Below, piece by piece: positions 25,245 to 35,195 of a stretch of 56,373 nucleotides of DNA (position 1 is the stretch's first letter; each line of letters begins with the position of its first letter). Under the pieces are notes generated by a model. It saw nothing but the letters and a program-made list of their open reading frames with translations. It was not told the origin of the DNA and searched no databases. Position numbers and translations under genes: made by a program. The DNA comes from Alphaproteobacteria bacterium. Lineage in GTDB: Bacteria > Pseudomonadota > Alphaproteobacteria > GCA-2731375. The stretch covers positions 1 to 56,373 of the forward strand of contig JAJFGG010000094.1 in NCBI GenBank assembly GCA_021776235.1. Direction: 5' to 3'.

Positions 25245-26452
25245 AACTTCACCCCCAGCATCTCTGCCACGGCAAAGATATCCTTGTCACCCCGGCCGCA
25301 CATATTCATCACGATGATATGGTCCCGGGGCAAATCGGGCGCAATCTTCGCCACATGCGCCAAGGCGTGTGCAGGTTCCAGGGCCGGAATGATGCCTTCC
25401 AGTTTGCTGCACAGTTGGAATGCGGCGAGGGCGTCAGCGTCCGTGGCCGAGACGTAGTTTGCCCGGCCAACATCGTGCAGCCAGGCATGTTCGGGGCCGA
25501 TGCCGGGATAATCCAGGCCGGCGGAAATGGAATGTGCCTCGATGATCTGGCCGTCGTCGTCCTGCAACAAATAGGTCCGGTTGCCGTGCAAAACGCCAGG
25601 GCGTCCGCCGGTGATGGAGGCCGCATGGCGGCCCGTTTCAATGCCGTCGCCGGCCGCCTCTACTCCGATGATGTTGACACCGTCATCATCCAGGAACGGG
25701 TGGAACAATCCCATGGCGTTGGAGCCGCCGCCGATGCAGGCGACCAGGGTGTCGGGCAGGCGGCCCTCGGCCTGCAGGATTTGTTGCTTGGCCTCGTCAC
25801 CGATCACTGATTGAAAATCGCGCACCAACTCCGGATAGGGATGCGGGCCGGCCACTGTGCCAATGATATAGAAAGTGTCATCCACGTTGGTGACCCAATC
25901 GCGCATGGCCTCGTTCAATGCATCCTTCAGGGTGCGCGAGCCGGAACCGACGGGCACCACATCGGCGCCCAGAAGTTTCATGCGAAAAACGTTCGGCTGC
26001 TGCCGTTCCACATCTACTTCGCCCATATAGACCGTACAGGGCAGACCAAACAGGGCCGATACGGTGGCCGAGGCTACGCCATGCTGGCCGGCCCCGGTCT
26101 CGGCAATAATGCGGGTCTTTCCCATGCGCCGGGCCAACAACATCTGACCCAGGCAATTATTGATCTTGTGACTGCCGGTATGGTTCAATTCGTCACGTTT
26201 GAAATATATCTTGGCACCGCCGAAATGGTCCGTCAGCCGCTTGGCGAAATACAGTGGGCTGGGCCGGCCGGCATAGTGCTCCAGGTAGTAATCCAGTTCG
26301 TCGCGGAACCCTGGATCTGCCTGGGCCGCACGATATGCGGTCTCCAGCTCCAATATCAGGGGCATTAGAGTTTCAGCCGCAAAACGCCCGCCGTGGCTGC
26401 CGAAACGGCCAGCCACATCGGGCCCGGCTCTATAGGAATTTGGCTTTGACAT
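25241..26452 (-). CDS. trpB: Tryptophan synthase beta subunit
   Basis: The 403-residue PLP enzyme condenses indole with serine. The cofactor lysine is Lys96 in NHTGSHKIN, followed by [10 protein letters not shown] and GGGSNAMG, which bind substrate and PLP phosphate. The ATG at 26452 is used; a GTG two codons upstream is possible. It lies 17 bases after trpF and overlaps trpA by four bases, so trpF-B-A form one unit. Confidence 0.97.
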   Translation of the reverse strand: MSKPNSYRAGPDVAGRFGSHGGRFAAETLMPLILELETAYRAAQADPGFRDELDYYLEHYAGRPSPLYFAKRLTDHFGGAKIYFKRDELNHTGSHKINNCLGQMLLARRMGKTRIIAETGAGQHGVASATVSALFGLPCTVYMGEVDVERQQPNVFRMKLLGADVVPVGSGSRTLKDALNEAMRDWVTNVDDTFYIIGTVAGPHPYPELVRDFQSVIGDEAKQQILQAEGRLPDTLVACIGGGSNAMGLFHPFLDDDGVNIIGVEAAGDGIETGRHAASITGGRPGVLHGNRTYLLQDDDGQIIEAHSISAGLDYPGIGPEHAWLHDVGRANYVSATDADALAAFQLCSKLEGIIPALEPAHALAHVAKIAPDLPRDHIIVMNMCGRGDKDIFAVAEMLGVKL

Positions 26453-26469
26453 GTCCACTCGATGCTATG

Positions 26470-27150
26470 TCAGAGGGTCTTCACGGCGTCAAGGAAAGCT
26501 TTGATGGCGGCCGGATCTTTCACACCTGGCGCGGATTCCACGCCAGAGGAAACATCAACCGTCCTGGCACCGGATATACGCACCGCCTGGGCGACGTTAC
26601 CGGCATCCAGGCCACCCGACAGCATCCAGGGCTGTCGCCATTTCCGGCCCGTCAATAGGTTCCAGTCGAACATCAGGCCATTGCCGCCCGGCAGCGCGTC
26701 CGCCATATCCGTCGGCGCCTTGGCATCGAATAACAGCATATCGGCAATCTCGTCATAGTCGCTCGCCGCTTCCAGGTCCGCGCGCTTGGCCACCTTGATC
26801 GCCTTCAATATCGACAGATTGGCCGGGGCCGAAATCCGGGCGGCGATCTGGGCCACACGCTCGGGGCTTTCCCCGCCATGCAACTGAATCAGATCCAAGG
26901 GCACTTGCGCCAGGACCGTCTCGAGCAGAGCATCATCGGGATCGACGAACACGCCGACTTTTTTCATGGCCGGGGGGAGCAAAGCCGTCAGTTCCTTCGC
27001 CCGCGCCGGTGTTACCGCCCGAGGGGACGGCGGATAAAACATCAGGCCCACATAGGACGCACCACCCGCAACCGCGGCGGCGATCGCCGTGGGGTCTTTC
27101 AAACCGCAGATTTTCGCTGCCACGGGCACACTTTCGGATGGGTTTTTCAT
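26470..27150 (-). CDS. trpF: Phosphoribosylanthranilate isomerase
   Basis: The 226-residue TIM-barrel enzyme isomerises phosphoribosylanthranilate in tryptophan synthesis. Catalytic residues are Cys15 in AKICGLK and the aspartate in GVFVDPDD; RTVDVSSGVE near the C-terminus binds phosphate. ATG 27150 gives a normal distance to KICG. A TTG at 27198 overlapping the upstream stop would add 16 residues and is less likely. Confidence 0.93.
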   Translation of the reverse strand: MKNPSESVPVAAKICGLKDPTAIAAAVAGGASYVGLMFYPPSPRAVTPARAKELTALLPPAMKKVGVFVDPDDALLETVLAQVPLDLIQLHGGESPERVAQIAARISAPANLSILKAIKVAKRADLEAASDYDEIADMLLFDAKAPTDMADALPGGNGLMFDWNLLTGRKWRQPWMLSGGLDAGNVAQAVRISGARTVDVSSGVESAPGVKDPAAIKAFLDAVKTL

Positions 27151-27194
27151 GGCGCGGTTTATAGCAAGGCCGATTGCCTTTGTCCCAGTCCGCG

Positions 27195-28160
27195 TCAAAG
27201 GTTTTGCATCACCAGCCGTGCCGCCGCCAGATCCTCCAGGGCCGTGCCCACTGATTTGAACAACGTGATGTCGGTATCCTTGCCTGGTGTCCGCCCTTCG
27301 ACCAGCCCACGGGTCAAATCGAACAAATCTCCATGCACGTCGCTTTCCTTGATGACGCCATTTTCGAGGGGGATCGCGATGTCGCCACCTTCGACCAGGG
27401 CACCTTCGCGATTATCCACATAGATCCGGGCCCGGGTCACCGCCATATCGTCGCTTTCCCGCATGTCGGGGCGAAAGGCCCCGACCAGATCCAAATGGCA
27501 ACCTGCGGGCAACCATGCCCCCATGACCAGAGGTTGGCTTGAAAGAGTGGCGCAACTGACAATATCGGCGGCCCGAACCGCGGCCTCCAGATCCGTGCTG
27601 GCCGCCACTTCGACACCTTCGACTTTTAACTCGGCGGCCAACGCGTCGGCCTTTTCACTATTATGGTTCCAGATCGTCACGGATCGGATGGGCCGCACCG
27701 CGGCATGGGCCCGGATCAGATAGGGTGCCAGGGCGCCCGCCCCAACCATGACCAGCTTGGCGGCATCCTGGCGCGCCAGATAGTCCGCCGCCAGGGCCGA
27801 GGCGCAGGCAGTACGCCACAACGTAAGCTGCACACCATCGATTAAGGCTTGCGGTTGCCCGGTGGTCCCATCCAGCAACAAATACTGCCCCAAAATAGAG
27901 GCCAGGCCGACCCGGCCGTTATCGGGAAACACCGTCACCAGCTTGATGCCGATCTGCCCGCCGCCTTGCGCATTGATCTGCCATGCCGGCATCAGCAACA
28001 AGGTACCATCGGCGGCTGCGGGGATGGGAATATTGTGGTGGTGACGCAACGGAACATCGCAGCCGCTGCGGAACATCTCGCGCAGGGCCTCGACCAAAGC
28101 CCTATCGTCGAGGGCATTATCAACCTCTTCGGCGCTTACCAAACGCATGCTGTCTGCCAT
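27195..28160 (-). CDS. Ornithine cyclodeaminase/mu-crystallin family protein
   Basis: The 321-residue protein belongs to a Rossmann-fold family that includes ornithine cyclodeaminase, alanine dehydrogenase and ketimine reductases. The dinucleotide motif is VGAGALAPYL, the substrate arginine/lysine region is QIGIKLVTVF, and the catalytic aspartate lies in HLDLVGAFRPDM. Substrate cannot be decided from sequence. It sits between lapA and trpF on the same strand with short gaps, an uncommon place for such a gene, so it is probably cotranscribed with the trp genes without an obvious pathway link. Confidence 0.85.
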   Translation of the reverse strand: MADSMRLVSAEEVDNALDDRALVEALREMFRSGCDVPLRHHHNIPIPAAADGTLLLMPAWQINAQGGGQIGIKLVTVFPDNGRVGLASILGQYLLLDGTTGQPQALIDGVQLTLWRTACASALAADYLARQDAAKLVMVGAGALAPYLIRAHAAVRPIRSVTIWNHNSEKADALAAELKVEGVEVAASTDLEAAVRAADIVSCATLSSQPLVMGAWLPAGCHLDLVGAFRPDMRESDDMAVTRARIYVDNREGALVEGGDIAIPLENGVIKESDVHGDLFDLTRGLVEGRTPGKDTDITLFKSVGTALEDLAAARLVMQNL

Positions 28161-28182
28161 GTCGAGAGCCCTATTGGCCTAA

Positions 28183-28530
28183 TTACGCAGCCTCAACCAC
28201 TGCCGTGGCGCCGCTTTTCGGTGCCGCGCCCGTACCCGTGCCCGGCGTCATGCTGTCATTGCCAGCCGCCCGCAATTCCTCTTCCAGACGACGTACAGTC
28301 CGTTGTTCCTCACGCAATTGCCGGCGCCAGCGCCCGGCCCGCAGCCAGGTGATCAGGCCACCAGCGGTCAGACCGGCAAATATGCCGGCATATACCAAAC
28401 CATATAGTGGCGCTTCTATACTCAACGGTGCAGGATCAAGCGACAAGGTGACCGCGTGGCGATTTGCGATTGCAAACGCGGCAAAAATCAAGGTCAGCGG
28501 CAGCAGCAACAGCCAAAGCAAAATTTTCAC
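28183..28530 (-). CDS. LapA-domain membrane protein (DUF1049)
   Basis: The 115-residue protein has two transmembrane helices (about 4-22 and 42-62), with AIANRHAVTLSLDP between them, then a cytoplasmic coiled coil rich in Arg and Glu. This matches the LapA/DUF1049 family, which in enterobacteria works with LapB in lipopolysaccharide assembly. Function in this lineage is not shown. It lies 15 bases after ihfB, a standard alphaproteobacterial pairing. Confidence 0.85.
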   Translation of the reverse strand: MKILLWLLLLPLTLIFAAFAIANRHAVTLSLDPAPLSIEAPLYGLVYAGIFAGLTAGGLITWLRAGRWRRQLREEQRTVRRLEEELRAAGNDSMTPGTGTGAAPKSGATAVVEAA

Positions 28531-28545
28531 CCGGCACCCGCCTGG

Positions 28546-28878
28546 TCAGTCACTGGTCTCGGAAACAGCGTCCGCGTCTGCCGCGGGTTGCCCGCCGCCG
28601 GGCGCGTTCAGGCGTTCGCGCAATTCCTTGCCAGTCTTGAAGAAGGGGACGAATTTTTCCGCGACAGATACGGACTGACCGGTACGTGGGTTGCGGCCAA
28701 TGCGGGCTGGACGGCGCTTTACGGAAAAGGCACCGAAGCCGCGCAATTCGACCCGGTCGCCGCCCCGCAGGGCATCAGTAATTTCATTGAATACCGTTGT
28801 CACGATGCGCTCCACATCCCGTTGGTAGAGGTGTGGGTTTTGTTCTGCAAGACGGGCGATCAATTCAGACTTAATCAT
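28546..28878 (-). CDS. ihfB: Integration host factor beta subunit
   Basis: The 110-residue DNA-bending protein forms a heterodimer with IHF alpha. The family start [11 protein letters not shown], the arm [21 protein letters not shown] and [15 protein letters not shown] are clear. It has about 16 extra residues at the C-terminus ([17 protein letters not shown]), longer than the enterobacterial protein. It lies between sppA and lapA; 173 bases upstream separate it from sppA, enough for its own promoter. Confidence 0.96.
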   Translation of the reverse strand: MIKSELIARLAEQNPHLYQRDVERIVTTVFNEITDALRGGDRVELRGFGAFSVKRRPARIGRNPRTGQSVSVAEKFVPFFKTGKELRERLNAPGGGQPAADADAVSETSD

Positions 28879-28985
28879 CTTCAGCTCAACTTTCCTGCAT
28901 TCCGGGTTGCCCGCTCGTGTAACCGATTGACGCTATAGGCCGACTTTCCCAAGAAACCATGACCGTATTCGAAAGGGCCGCGTTC

Positions 28986-29027
28986 AAACGGTGCGCATAC
29001 AAACGGTGCGCATACGAACGGGGCATA
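28986..29027. repeat. 15-bp tandem repeat between sppA and ihfB
   Basis: AAACGGTGCGCATAC occurs twice head to tail (28986-29000, 29001-29015) and is followed by a partial third copy beginning GAACGGGGCATA. It lies in the leader region of ihfB. A site for a DNA-binding protein or simple replication slippage are both possible. Confidence 0.6.
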
Positions 29028-29051
29028 TTCAAATCTACAGCGGCACACCCC

Positions 29052-29945
29052 TCAAGGTTGCCAAACCGACAACAGCCCGTCAAGGGTAAGTCGTTCATTC
29101 TTAAACAGTTTTCCGCCTAAACTGTCAAGCGTCCGGGCGAGCAGGCCAGAGTCTTCACCCCAACGCACGTCAATGGTTGGCAGATCCTTGGCAACACCAT
29201 GCTGGTCTTTCAGCCAACGCCGGGCCGCCGCCTCGCCGCCCAGGGCATCGATCAGGCGCAACTTGATTGCCTGCCGGCCATTGAAAACCCGGCCATCGGC
29301 CGCCCGTTTTAATTCCTCGGCATCGAATTGGCGTCGATCCCGTACCAGTTCTGCAAACCAATCATAGCTGTCTTGCAGCAGGAGACGCAGGGCTTGCCGC
29401 ACTTCTTCCGTAACAGGTTCGACCGGCGAGGGTTGCCCTTTCAATGGCGAGCTTTTCAAAGAGAAAGGCGTAATGCCCAACTTTTCCATCAGGCCGGTGA
29501 ATTCCGCCGTCTGGAATAATACGCCGATGGAGCCGGTTAGCGAGGTCTCCATGGCAACGATATGATCGGCCGCAATGGCAACGATGTAGCCGCCCGACGT
29601 GCCGATGGTGCCGATTACCGCAACCATTGGTTTTTTCGCGGCTACCCGCCGCAAGGCCTGATAAATCTGTTCCGAACCGGCGGTGGTGCCGCCGGGGCTG
29701 TTGATACGGAGAACGACCGCCCGGACCTCGTCTCGCTCAGCTAACTTGTCGATCGCCTCGCCGAGCTCGATATCTTCCGTAATGAAGCCGGTGATGGACA
29801 GCCGGGCGACATGGGATTCTTCGTGGGTATAGAATTTTCCAATGCCGACGGTGATCAGCACGATCATCGCCAGGGCGGCGGTGACCCGCCAGAATATCAG
29901 CCGCCGTTTCAGGCTCCGGCGATCTAGAATGGCATCGGCGTCCAT
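29052..29945 (-). CDS. sppA: Signal peptide peptidase SppA
   Basis: The 297-residue membrane-anchored serine protease degrades cleaved signal peptides. It has an N-terminal transmembrane helix (about 20-37), INSPGGT, the nucleophile Ser117 in GTSGGY and the general base Lys169 in SSPLKGQPS. This is the short (about 300-residue) form that works as an oligomer. The gene follows rpsA by 71 bases on the same strand. Confidence 0.95.
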   Translation of the reverse strand: MDADAILDRRSLKRRLIFWRVTAALAMIVLITVGIGKFYTHEESHVARLSITGFITEDIELGEAIDKLAERDEVRAVVLRINSPGGTTAGSEQIYQALRRVAAKKPMVAVIGTIGTSGGYIVAIAADHIVAMETSLTGSIGVLFQTAEFTGLMEKLGITPFSLKSSPLKGQPSPVEPVTEEVRQALRLLLQDSYDWFAELVRDRRQFDAEELKRAADGRVFNGRQAIKLRLIDALGGEAAARRWLKDQHGVAKDLPTIDVRWGEDSGLLARTLDSLGGKLFKNERLTLDGLLSVWQP

Positions 29946-30016
29946 GGGGCTCCCAGCACTCTAATGATCCGGAACGGCACGGTGCAACGCGGCATAACCC
30001 GCTACGGGTCGCCGCC

Positions 30017-31999
30017 CTAGCTCTCCGGTTTGCCGTCAGCACCCTCGTCGCCGCCACTGTCGCCAGCAGTTTCGTCCTCGGATCCGGCTTCCGGCCCGGC
30101 CTCAGCCTCCGCTTCAGCCGCGGCCTTGGTTTCGGCTTCGGGCTCGGCTTCAATTTCGGTTTTAGCTTCAGGTGCCGCTTCGGGTTCGGCTTCGGCGGCG
30201 GACACGTCCGCTTCCGGCGCCTCGTCCTCAGCTGTTTCAATGACCGGAACCTCGGTGTCGCCGTAATCGGGTTCAGCGTCGTCTTCCTCGTCATCAGCGT
30301 CGGCCAACTCCCTGGCCCGGCCCATGGCGGGACCAAGAATATCGCCCAGGCTTGCGCCGGAGTCGGAAGAGCCATATTGCTGCACGGCTTCTTTCTCTTC
30401 CTTGATCTCCCGCGCCTTGATCGATAGGGCCAGGCGGCGGGTGTTTTTCTCGATCGAGGTGATTTGCGCGTCCAGCTTGTCGCCGACCGCAAAGCGCTCG
30501 GGCTTTTGTTCCGAACGGTCGCGGGATAAATCGGCACGGCGGATAAAGCCACGCAGGCCATCGCCAACCTCGACCTCGATACCGCGATCCAGTATGGCGG
30601 CGACGGTGCAGGTCACCACGTTGCCACGCTTGAGCGTGTTCGCTTCGGCGAAGGGATCGCTGCCCATTTGCTTGATGCCCAGGCTGATGCGTTCCTTGCT
30701 GATATCAATGTCCAGCACCTTGGCCTTGACCATGTCGCCCTTGTTGTAGCCCTGCATGGCTTCTTCGCCACTCTTGTCCCAGTCGATATCGGACATATGG
30801 ACCATGCCGTCCAAATCGAAGCCCAGACCGACAAACAGGCCAAATTCGGTGATGTTCTTGACCTCGCCTTCGACGACATTGCCAACCGGATGGGCCGCGA
30901 TGAACTCTTCCCATGGGTTTTCCATGCATTGCTTCAGCCCCAGGCTGACCCGACGGCGTTCCGGATCCACATCCAGCACCATCACTTCCACCTGCTGCGA
31001 GGTCGAGACGATCTTGCCGGGGTGGACATTCTTTTTGGTCCAGCTCATTTCCGAGACGTGGACCAAACCTTCAACGCCGGGCTCCAGCTCCACGAAGGCG
31101 CCATAATCGGTAATGTTGGTGACCCGGCCGGTAAATTTCGCATTCAGCGGGTATTTCACCTTGATGCCGTCCCAGGGGTCTTCCAGCAACTGTTTCATGC
31201 CCAGGCTGATGCGTTGGGTTTCCGCGTTAACTTTAATCACCTGCACCTTGACGGTTTCGCCGATGGTCAGGGCTTCGGAAGGGTGGTTGATGCGCCGCCA
31301 GGCCATGTCGGTCACATGCAGCAGGCCATCTATGCCGCCCAAATCGACAAAGGCGCCATAGTCGGTGATATTCTTGACCACGCCTTCCAGCACTTGACCT
31401 TCGGCCAGGTTAGAGACCAACTCGGTCCGTTGTACCGCTCTGGTCACTTCCAAAACCGCCCGGCGTGAAACCACGATGTTGCCGCGGCGGCGGTCCATCT
31501 TCAAAATCTGGAATGGCTGCGGGATGCTCATCAACGGGGTAATGTCGCGCACGGGGCGGATGTCGACCTGGCTGCCCGGCAGGAAAGCCACAGCGCCCGA
31601 TAGATCCACAGTGAAACCGCCTTTGACCCGGCCAACGATGGCGCCTTCGACCTGTTCGCCCTTGTCATGGGCGACCTCAAGATGATTCCAGGCTTCTTCC
31701 CGGCGGGCCTTGTCGCGGCTGATGACAGCCTCACCCAGCGCGTTTTCGATGCGCTCCAGAAAAACCTCGATCGCGTCGCCAACGCCAATTTCCTCGTTCG
31801 ACTTGGAAAATTCCCGCAGAGAGATCCGGCCTTCGGTCTTCAGGCCAACGTCGATCACGACATTGTCGTTTTCGATCGCCACGACGGTGCCATGCACCAC
31901 GCGGCCTTCCAGTTGGTCCTGGGAAATAAAGCTATCCGCCAGAAGGGCTTCGAAGTCGTCATCTGCGCCTGCGCCGGCGCCGCTGTCTAGATCAGTCAT
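30017..31999 (-). CDS. rpsA: 30S ribosomal protein S1 with a long acidic tail
   Basis: S1 binds mRNA on the small subunit and aids initiation. The 660-residue protein contains six S1 domains in order (VHGTVVAIEN, VGRVKGGFTV, VVKNITDYGAFVDLG, RVTNITDYGAFVELE, EVKNITEFGLFVGLG, TVAAILDRGIEVEVG). It then has roughly 100 extra residues, dominated by Glu, Ala and Asp, that most alphaproteobacterial S1 proteins (about 570 residues) lack. ATG 31999 has GGAAAGAG upstream. It follows cmk by 159 bases, the usual cmk-rpsA pair. Confidence 0.96.
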   Translation of the reverse strand: MTDLDSGAGAGADDDFEALLADSFISQDQLEGRVVHGTVVAIENDNVVIDVGLKTEGRISLREFSKSNEEIGVGDAIEVFLERIENALGEAVISRDKARREEAWNHLEVAHDKGEQVEGAIVGRVKGGFTVDLSGAVAFLPGSQVDIRPVRDITPLMSIPQPFQILKMDRRRGNIVVSRRAVLEVTRAVQRTELVSNLAEGQVLEGVVKNITDYGAFVDLGGIDGLLHVTDMAWRRINHPSEALTIGETVKVQVIKVNAETQRISLGMKQLLEDPWDGIKVKYPLNAKFTGRVTNITDYGAFVELEPGVEGLVHVSEMSWTKKNVHPGKIVSTSQQVEVMVLDVDPERRRVSLGLKQCMENPWEEFIAAHPVGNVVEGEVKNITEFGLFVGLGFDLDGMVHMSDIDWDKSGEEAMQGYNKGDMVKAKVLDIDISKERISLGIKQMGSDPFAEANTLKRGNVVTCTVAAILDRGIEVEVGDGLRGFIRRADLSRDRSEQKPERFAVGDKLDAQITSIEKNTRRLALSIKAREIKEEKEAVQQYGSSDSGASLGDILGPAMGRARELADADDEEDDAEPDYGDTEVPVIETAEDEAPEADVSAAEAEPEAAPEAKTEIEAEPEAETKAAAEAEAEAGPEAGSEDETAGDSGGDEGADGKPES

Positions 32000-32158
32000 C
32001 AAAAGTCTCTTTCCAATATTCGTTGTCGGCCAACCGGTTGTATCCGGCGGTCTTGGACCAAAGGGGATTTCCTAACTGGCGCATCGCGAATTCAATATGC
32101 TGTCCCGGATGAAAAATTGTCCATGGACGGGGGCAGCGATGGCACCTGAAGAAATCGA

Positions 32159-32878
32159 TTATGACGGCCCCGGGGTTGAGCCCGGCGGCGCCAAGAAGTC
32201 GTACTCTTCCTCGATACACGCGGCGACAATTTTCCGTGCCGCCTGAACCGCGGCCTCTATATCCATTTTTGTGGTGTCGAGCAAGTGCGCATCGGAGGCC
32301 GGCGCCAGGGGAGAGGCCGAGCGCTCTGTATCGCGGGCGTCACGTTTTGCCAGATCAGCCTGGACCGTGGCCAGACTGACATTCTCACCGCGGCCCAGCA
32401 ATTCGGCGTGACGGCGCCTGGCCCGGGCCTCCGCGCTGGCGGTGACAAACAATTTGACCGCCGCATCGGGGCAGACGACCGTGCCAATGTCGCGGCCATC
32501 CAGCACCGCGCCGGCCGTGCCATCGGGCGGTTGCGCGGCGAAATTCCGCTGATACTGCAACAGCGCGGCGCGCAATGCCGGTTGCGGTGAAATCACGCTG
32601 GCCGCCTCGCCAACCTGTTCCTCGCGCAATGCCGGATTGTCCAGGTCGGCCAGGCTGACCGCCTGGGCCTGGGCCACCATGGCGGAAATATCGTCCAGCC
32701 TCTGGCTGTCCCGCAGCATCCGCAAGGCCACGGCCCGATACAGCCCGCCTGTATCGAGATAGGCAAAACCGAAATGCGCCGCCAGCCGCCGGCCAAGAGT
32801 GCCCTTGCCAGCTGCCACCGGGCCATCCACCGCTATGACCATGCGATTTTCCGAATGATGATCGGACGAAGTATTCAT
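32159..32878 (-). CDS. cmk: Cytidylate kinase
   Basis: The 239-residue enzyme phosphorylates CMP and dCMP. The P-loop is [10 protein letters not shown] (about 18-27), followed by [13 protein letters not shown] and the CMP-binding [16 protein letters not shown] lies in the lid. The start overlaps the aroA stop as ATGA (32875-32878), so the two are coupled. The tail [17 protein letters not shown] is a short lineage-specific extension. Confidence 0.96.
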   Translation of the reverse strand: MNTSSDHHSENRMVIAVDGPVAAGKGTLGRRLAAHFGFAYLDTGGLYRAVALRMLRDSQRLDDISAMVAQAQAVSLADLDNPALREEQVGEAASVISPQPALRAALLQYQRNFAAQPPDGTAGAVLDGRDIGTVVCPDAAVKLFVTASAEARARRRHAELLGRGENVSLATVQADLAKRDARDTERSASPLAPASDAHLLDTTKMDIEAAVQAARKIVAACIEEEYDFLAPPGSTPGPS

Positions 32879-34230
32879 GTCGCATTCTCCATCTGCGCGC
32901 CCAAACTCGTCATCAAATCAATAAAGCCTGGAAAAGAGGTATCGATCATTTCGCAACCGGCGACCTGCACCGGGCCCTGCGCGGCCAGGCCATAAATCAA
33001 AAACGACATGGCGATGCGGTGATCCATTTCCGTGTCGATACAGACGCCATTGCGGGCCGGAGCGGCGCCATCGTGGCCATGCACGATCAGGCCGTCGGCA
33101 AGTTCTTCCACCCGCACGCCCAATGCGCTCAGACCATTGGCCATTGCCGAAATACGGTCGCTTTCCTTGACCCGCAACTCGCCGATGCCCCGCATTATCG
33201 TAGGTCCGGAGGCAAAGGCGGCCGCGGCGGCTAGGATCGGATATTCATCGATCATCGCCGGCGCCCGTTCGCTGGGCACTTCGATCCCGCGCAAGGGGCC
33301 GGCGCGGACGACCAGGTCGGCGATCGGCTCGCCCTGATCCTGGCGGCGGTTGCGTTCCGTGATCTGGGCCCCCATATCGCGCAAGGTATCCAGCAGTGCC
33401 GTGCGCAGGGGATTCAGGCCAACCCCGGTGACCGTGACCTCCGAGCCGGGGACCAGAAGGGCGGCCATGATTGGAAATGCGGCGGAGGATGGATCCCCCG
33501 GCACCCGTACCGATTGCGGCCGTAATTCCGGCCGGCCCGTCAGGCTGATACGGCGCGCGCCATCGTCATCGCTGTTGATCGTTACCTCGGCCCCGAAATG
33601 GCGCAGCAGATGTTCCGTATGATCCCGGCTCGGACGCGGTTCGATCACCACCGTGCAACCGGGCGCATTCAGGCCGGCCAGGAGTACGGCGGATTTGATC
33701 TGTGCCGATGGCACCGGCAGGCGGTATTCTATGGGCGCCGCCCGATTGGTGCCGATCACGGTAAGCGGCAAACGCCCGCCCCCCGATGCCTCGAAGCGGG
33801 CACCCATTTGCTGCAGCGGGGTGATGACCCGCTCCATGGGCCGTTGTCGCAGCGATGCATCACCGGTAAAGATCGAGGTGATCCCATGGGCCGCCGCGAG
33901 ACCCAGCAACAGCCGTACCCCGGTGCCGGAATTGCCCAGGTCGAGAATATCCGGCGGCGCCATCAGGCCCCCAACGCCAACTCCGTTGACGCGCCAGACG
34001 GCATCCGCGTCACGCCTTATATCCGCGCCATAGGCGCGCAGGGCCTGGGCCGTGGCCAGCACGTCGGCCCCTTCCAGCAGGCCGTGAACGGTGCTTTCGC
34101 CCACGCTCAACGCGCCCAGGATCAAGGCTCGGTGCGAGATCGATTTATCGCCGGGCACAGCGATCTTGCCCCGCAGGCTAGTGCCCTGGGATACGGCGGG
34201 ATGAACGGTCTTGACGGACACAGTCGGCAA
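32875..34230 (-). CDS. aroA: 3-phosphoshikimate 1-carboxyvinyltransferase (EPSP synthase)
   Basis: The 451-residue enzyme makes EPSP in the shikimate pathway. Motifs include [30 protein letters not shown], the substrate-binding [13 protein letters not shown] and [14 protein letters not shown] with [11 protein letters not shown]. The start is uncertain: TTG 34230 or GTG 34221, both with weak ribosome sites. It is the first gene of the minus-strand run down to folC, divergent from the TIGR02300 gene. Confidence 0.95.
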   Translation of the reverse strand: MPTVSVKTVHPAVSQGTSLRGKIAVPGDKSISHRALILGALSVGESTVHGLLEGADVLATAQALRAYGADIRRDADAVWRVNGVGVGGLMAPPDILDLGNSGTGVRLLLGLAAAHGITSIFTGDASLRQRPMERVITPLQQMGARFEASGGGRLPLTVIGTNRAAPIEYRLPVPSAQIKSAVLLAGLNAPGCTVVIEPRPSRDHTEHLLRHFGAEVTINSDDDGARRISLTGRPELRPQSVRVPGDPSSAAFPIMAALLVPGSEVTVTGVGLNPLRTALLDTLRDMGAQITERNRRQDQGEPIADLVVRAGPLRGIEVPSERAPAMIDEYPILAAAAAFASGPTIMRGIGELRVKESDRISAMANGLSALGVRVEELADGLIVHGHDGAAPARNGVCIDTEMDHRIAMSFLIYGLAAQGPVQVAGCEMIDTSFPGFIDLMTSLGAQMENAT

Positions 34231-34377
34231 TTACCTATAATTGGCGGCGGATATTTGAAAGGCGCTTGGGAAATGCTCTAACATAAAGCCATAGCCATCG
34301 CCAGACGGACAATCGCAAAATCCATGGGCCATTTTCCGTGGTTAAAGTTACAATTTGCGGTGGCCGCAGAATCTCTG

Positions 34378-34407
34378 TTGACACACAAGGCGCATGTTCT
34401 CTATTGG
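34378..34407 (+). promoter_or_regulatory. Candidate promoter of the TIGR02300 gene
   Basis: A perfect TTGACA (34378-34383) is followed after 17-18 bases by CTATTG/TATTGG, a poor -10. It lies about 45 bases before the GTG start at 34454. A second weaker pair, TTGAAA (34255-34260) and TAACAT (34279-34284), lies further upstream. Confidence 0.4.
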
Positions 34408-34453
34408 GGTGCGCCGATAATTCTGAGCGGCGGACAGTTGGGAGATAATATCA

Positions 34454-34828
34454 GTGGCCAAGGCGGAATGGGGCGCCAAGCACACCTGCTTGAGCTGTGG
34501 CGTTAAGTTTTATGACATGGGCCGTAATCCAATCATCTGCCCAGCCTGTGATGCACCTTTTGCTGCTGCGGCGCCGGGCCGAACCCGGCGGGCGCGGAAA
34601 GTCGAGGCAAAAGTGGTTGAGGTTGCGGTTGCGACCGCCGGGGATGAAAAAACCGCGTCTACGGGCGATGACGGGGAGTCCCTGATCGACGGGATCGACG
34701 ATTTGATTGAAGACGACGACGACGATGAAGATGACGTCGTTGTCGCCTTGGCGGCCGATGATGACGATGATGACGATGATGTGCTGGCTGAAGCGGACCT
34801 AAGCAAGAACAAGATTTCCGACGAATGA
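34454..34828 (+). CDS. TIGR02300 family protein with zinc ribbon and poly-Asp tail
   Basis: The 124-residue protein has a zinc-ribbon-like N-terminus (Cys12, Cys15, Cys29, Cys32) with the FYD motif, and an extremely acidic C-terminus containing runs of five and eight aspartates. This matches the alphaproteobacterial TIGR02300 family of unknown function. The start is GTG 34454, nine bases after GGAGA. It lies just before a tRNA gene, as commonly seen in this class. Confidence 0.9.
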   Translation: MAKAEWGAKHTCLSCGVKFYDMGRNPIICPACDAPFAAAAPGRTRRARKVEAKVVEVAVATAGDEKTASTGDDGESLIDGIDDLIEDDDDDEDDVVVALAADDDDDDDDVLAEADLSKNKISDE

Positions 34829-35012
34829 TCGGTTGCGGATGCTTGGTTGCGGTTGCGCGGCGGTGATTGATGGGCCCTCGCCCGACGTTGCCTGAATAAT
34901 TGTTGAGAATCATCAGAAAATATAATCCCGGGGGCAGTTTGGCCTTGAATTGGATGCCCCCGCACCCTAGTTTCCGCCCGTCGCGTTTCCGCGCCGCGGG
35001 GCACGCCAATAT

Positions 35013-35088
<76 letters not shown>

Positions 35089-35098
35089 AATATTTCAA

Positions 35099-35131
35099 GG
35101 GGTTAGCTCGTCGTTGGCTAGCCCCTTTTTT
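35099..35131 (+). terminator. Terminator after tRNA-Ala
   Basis: GGGGTTAGC (35099-35107) pairs with GCTAGCCCC (35117-35125), with one T-G pair, and is followed by six T residues at 35126-35131. Confidence 0.88.
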
Positions 35132-35195
35132 CTTGCGGGCGGGCAATTTGAAAGCATGCGGAACAACGGCAAATACAGAAGGGGGAGGATCTTAG

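Noticed and set aside
26459-27194. Attenuator or leader peptide for trp genes
   Set aside because: No tryptophan-rich short ORF or terminator-antiterminator pair is visible.
34690-34800. Asp-codon low-complexity run as a repeat element
   Set aside because: It encodes the acidic tail typical of TIGR02300 proteins.
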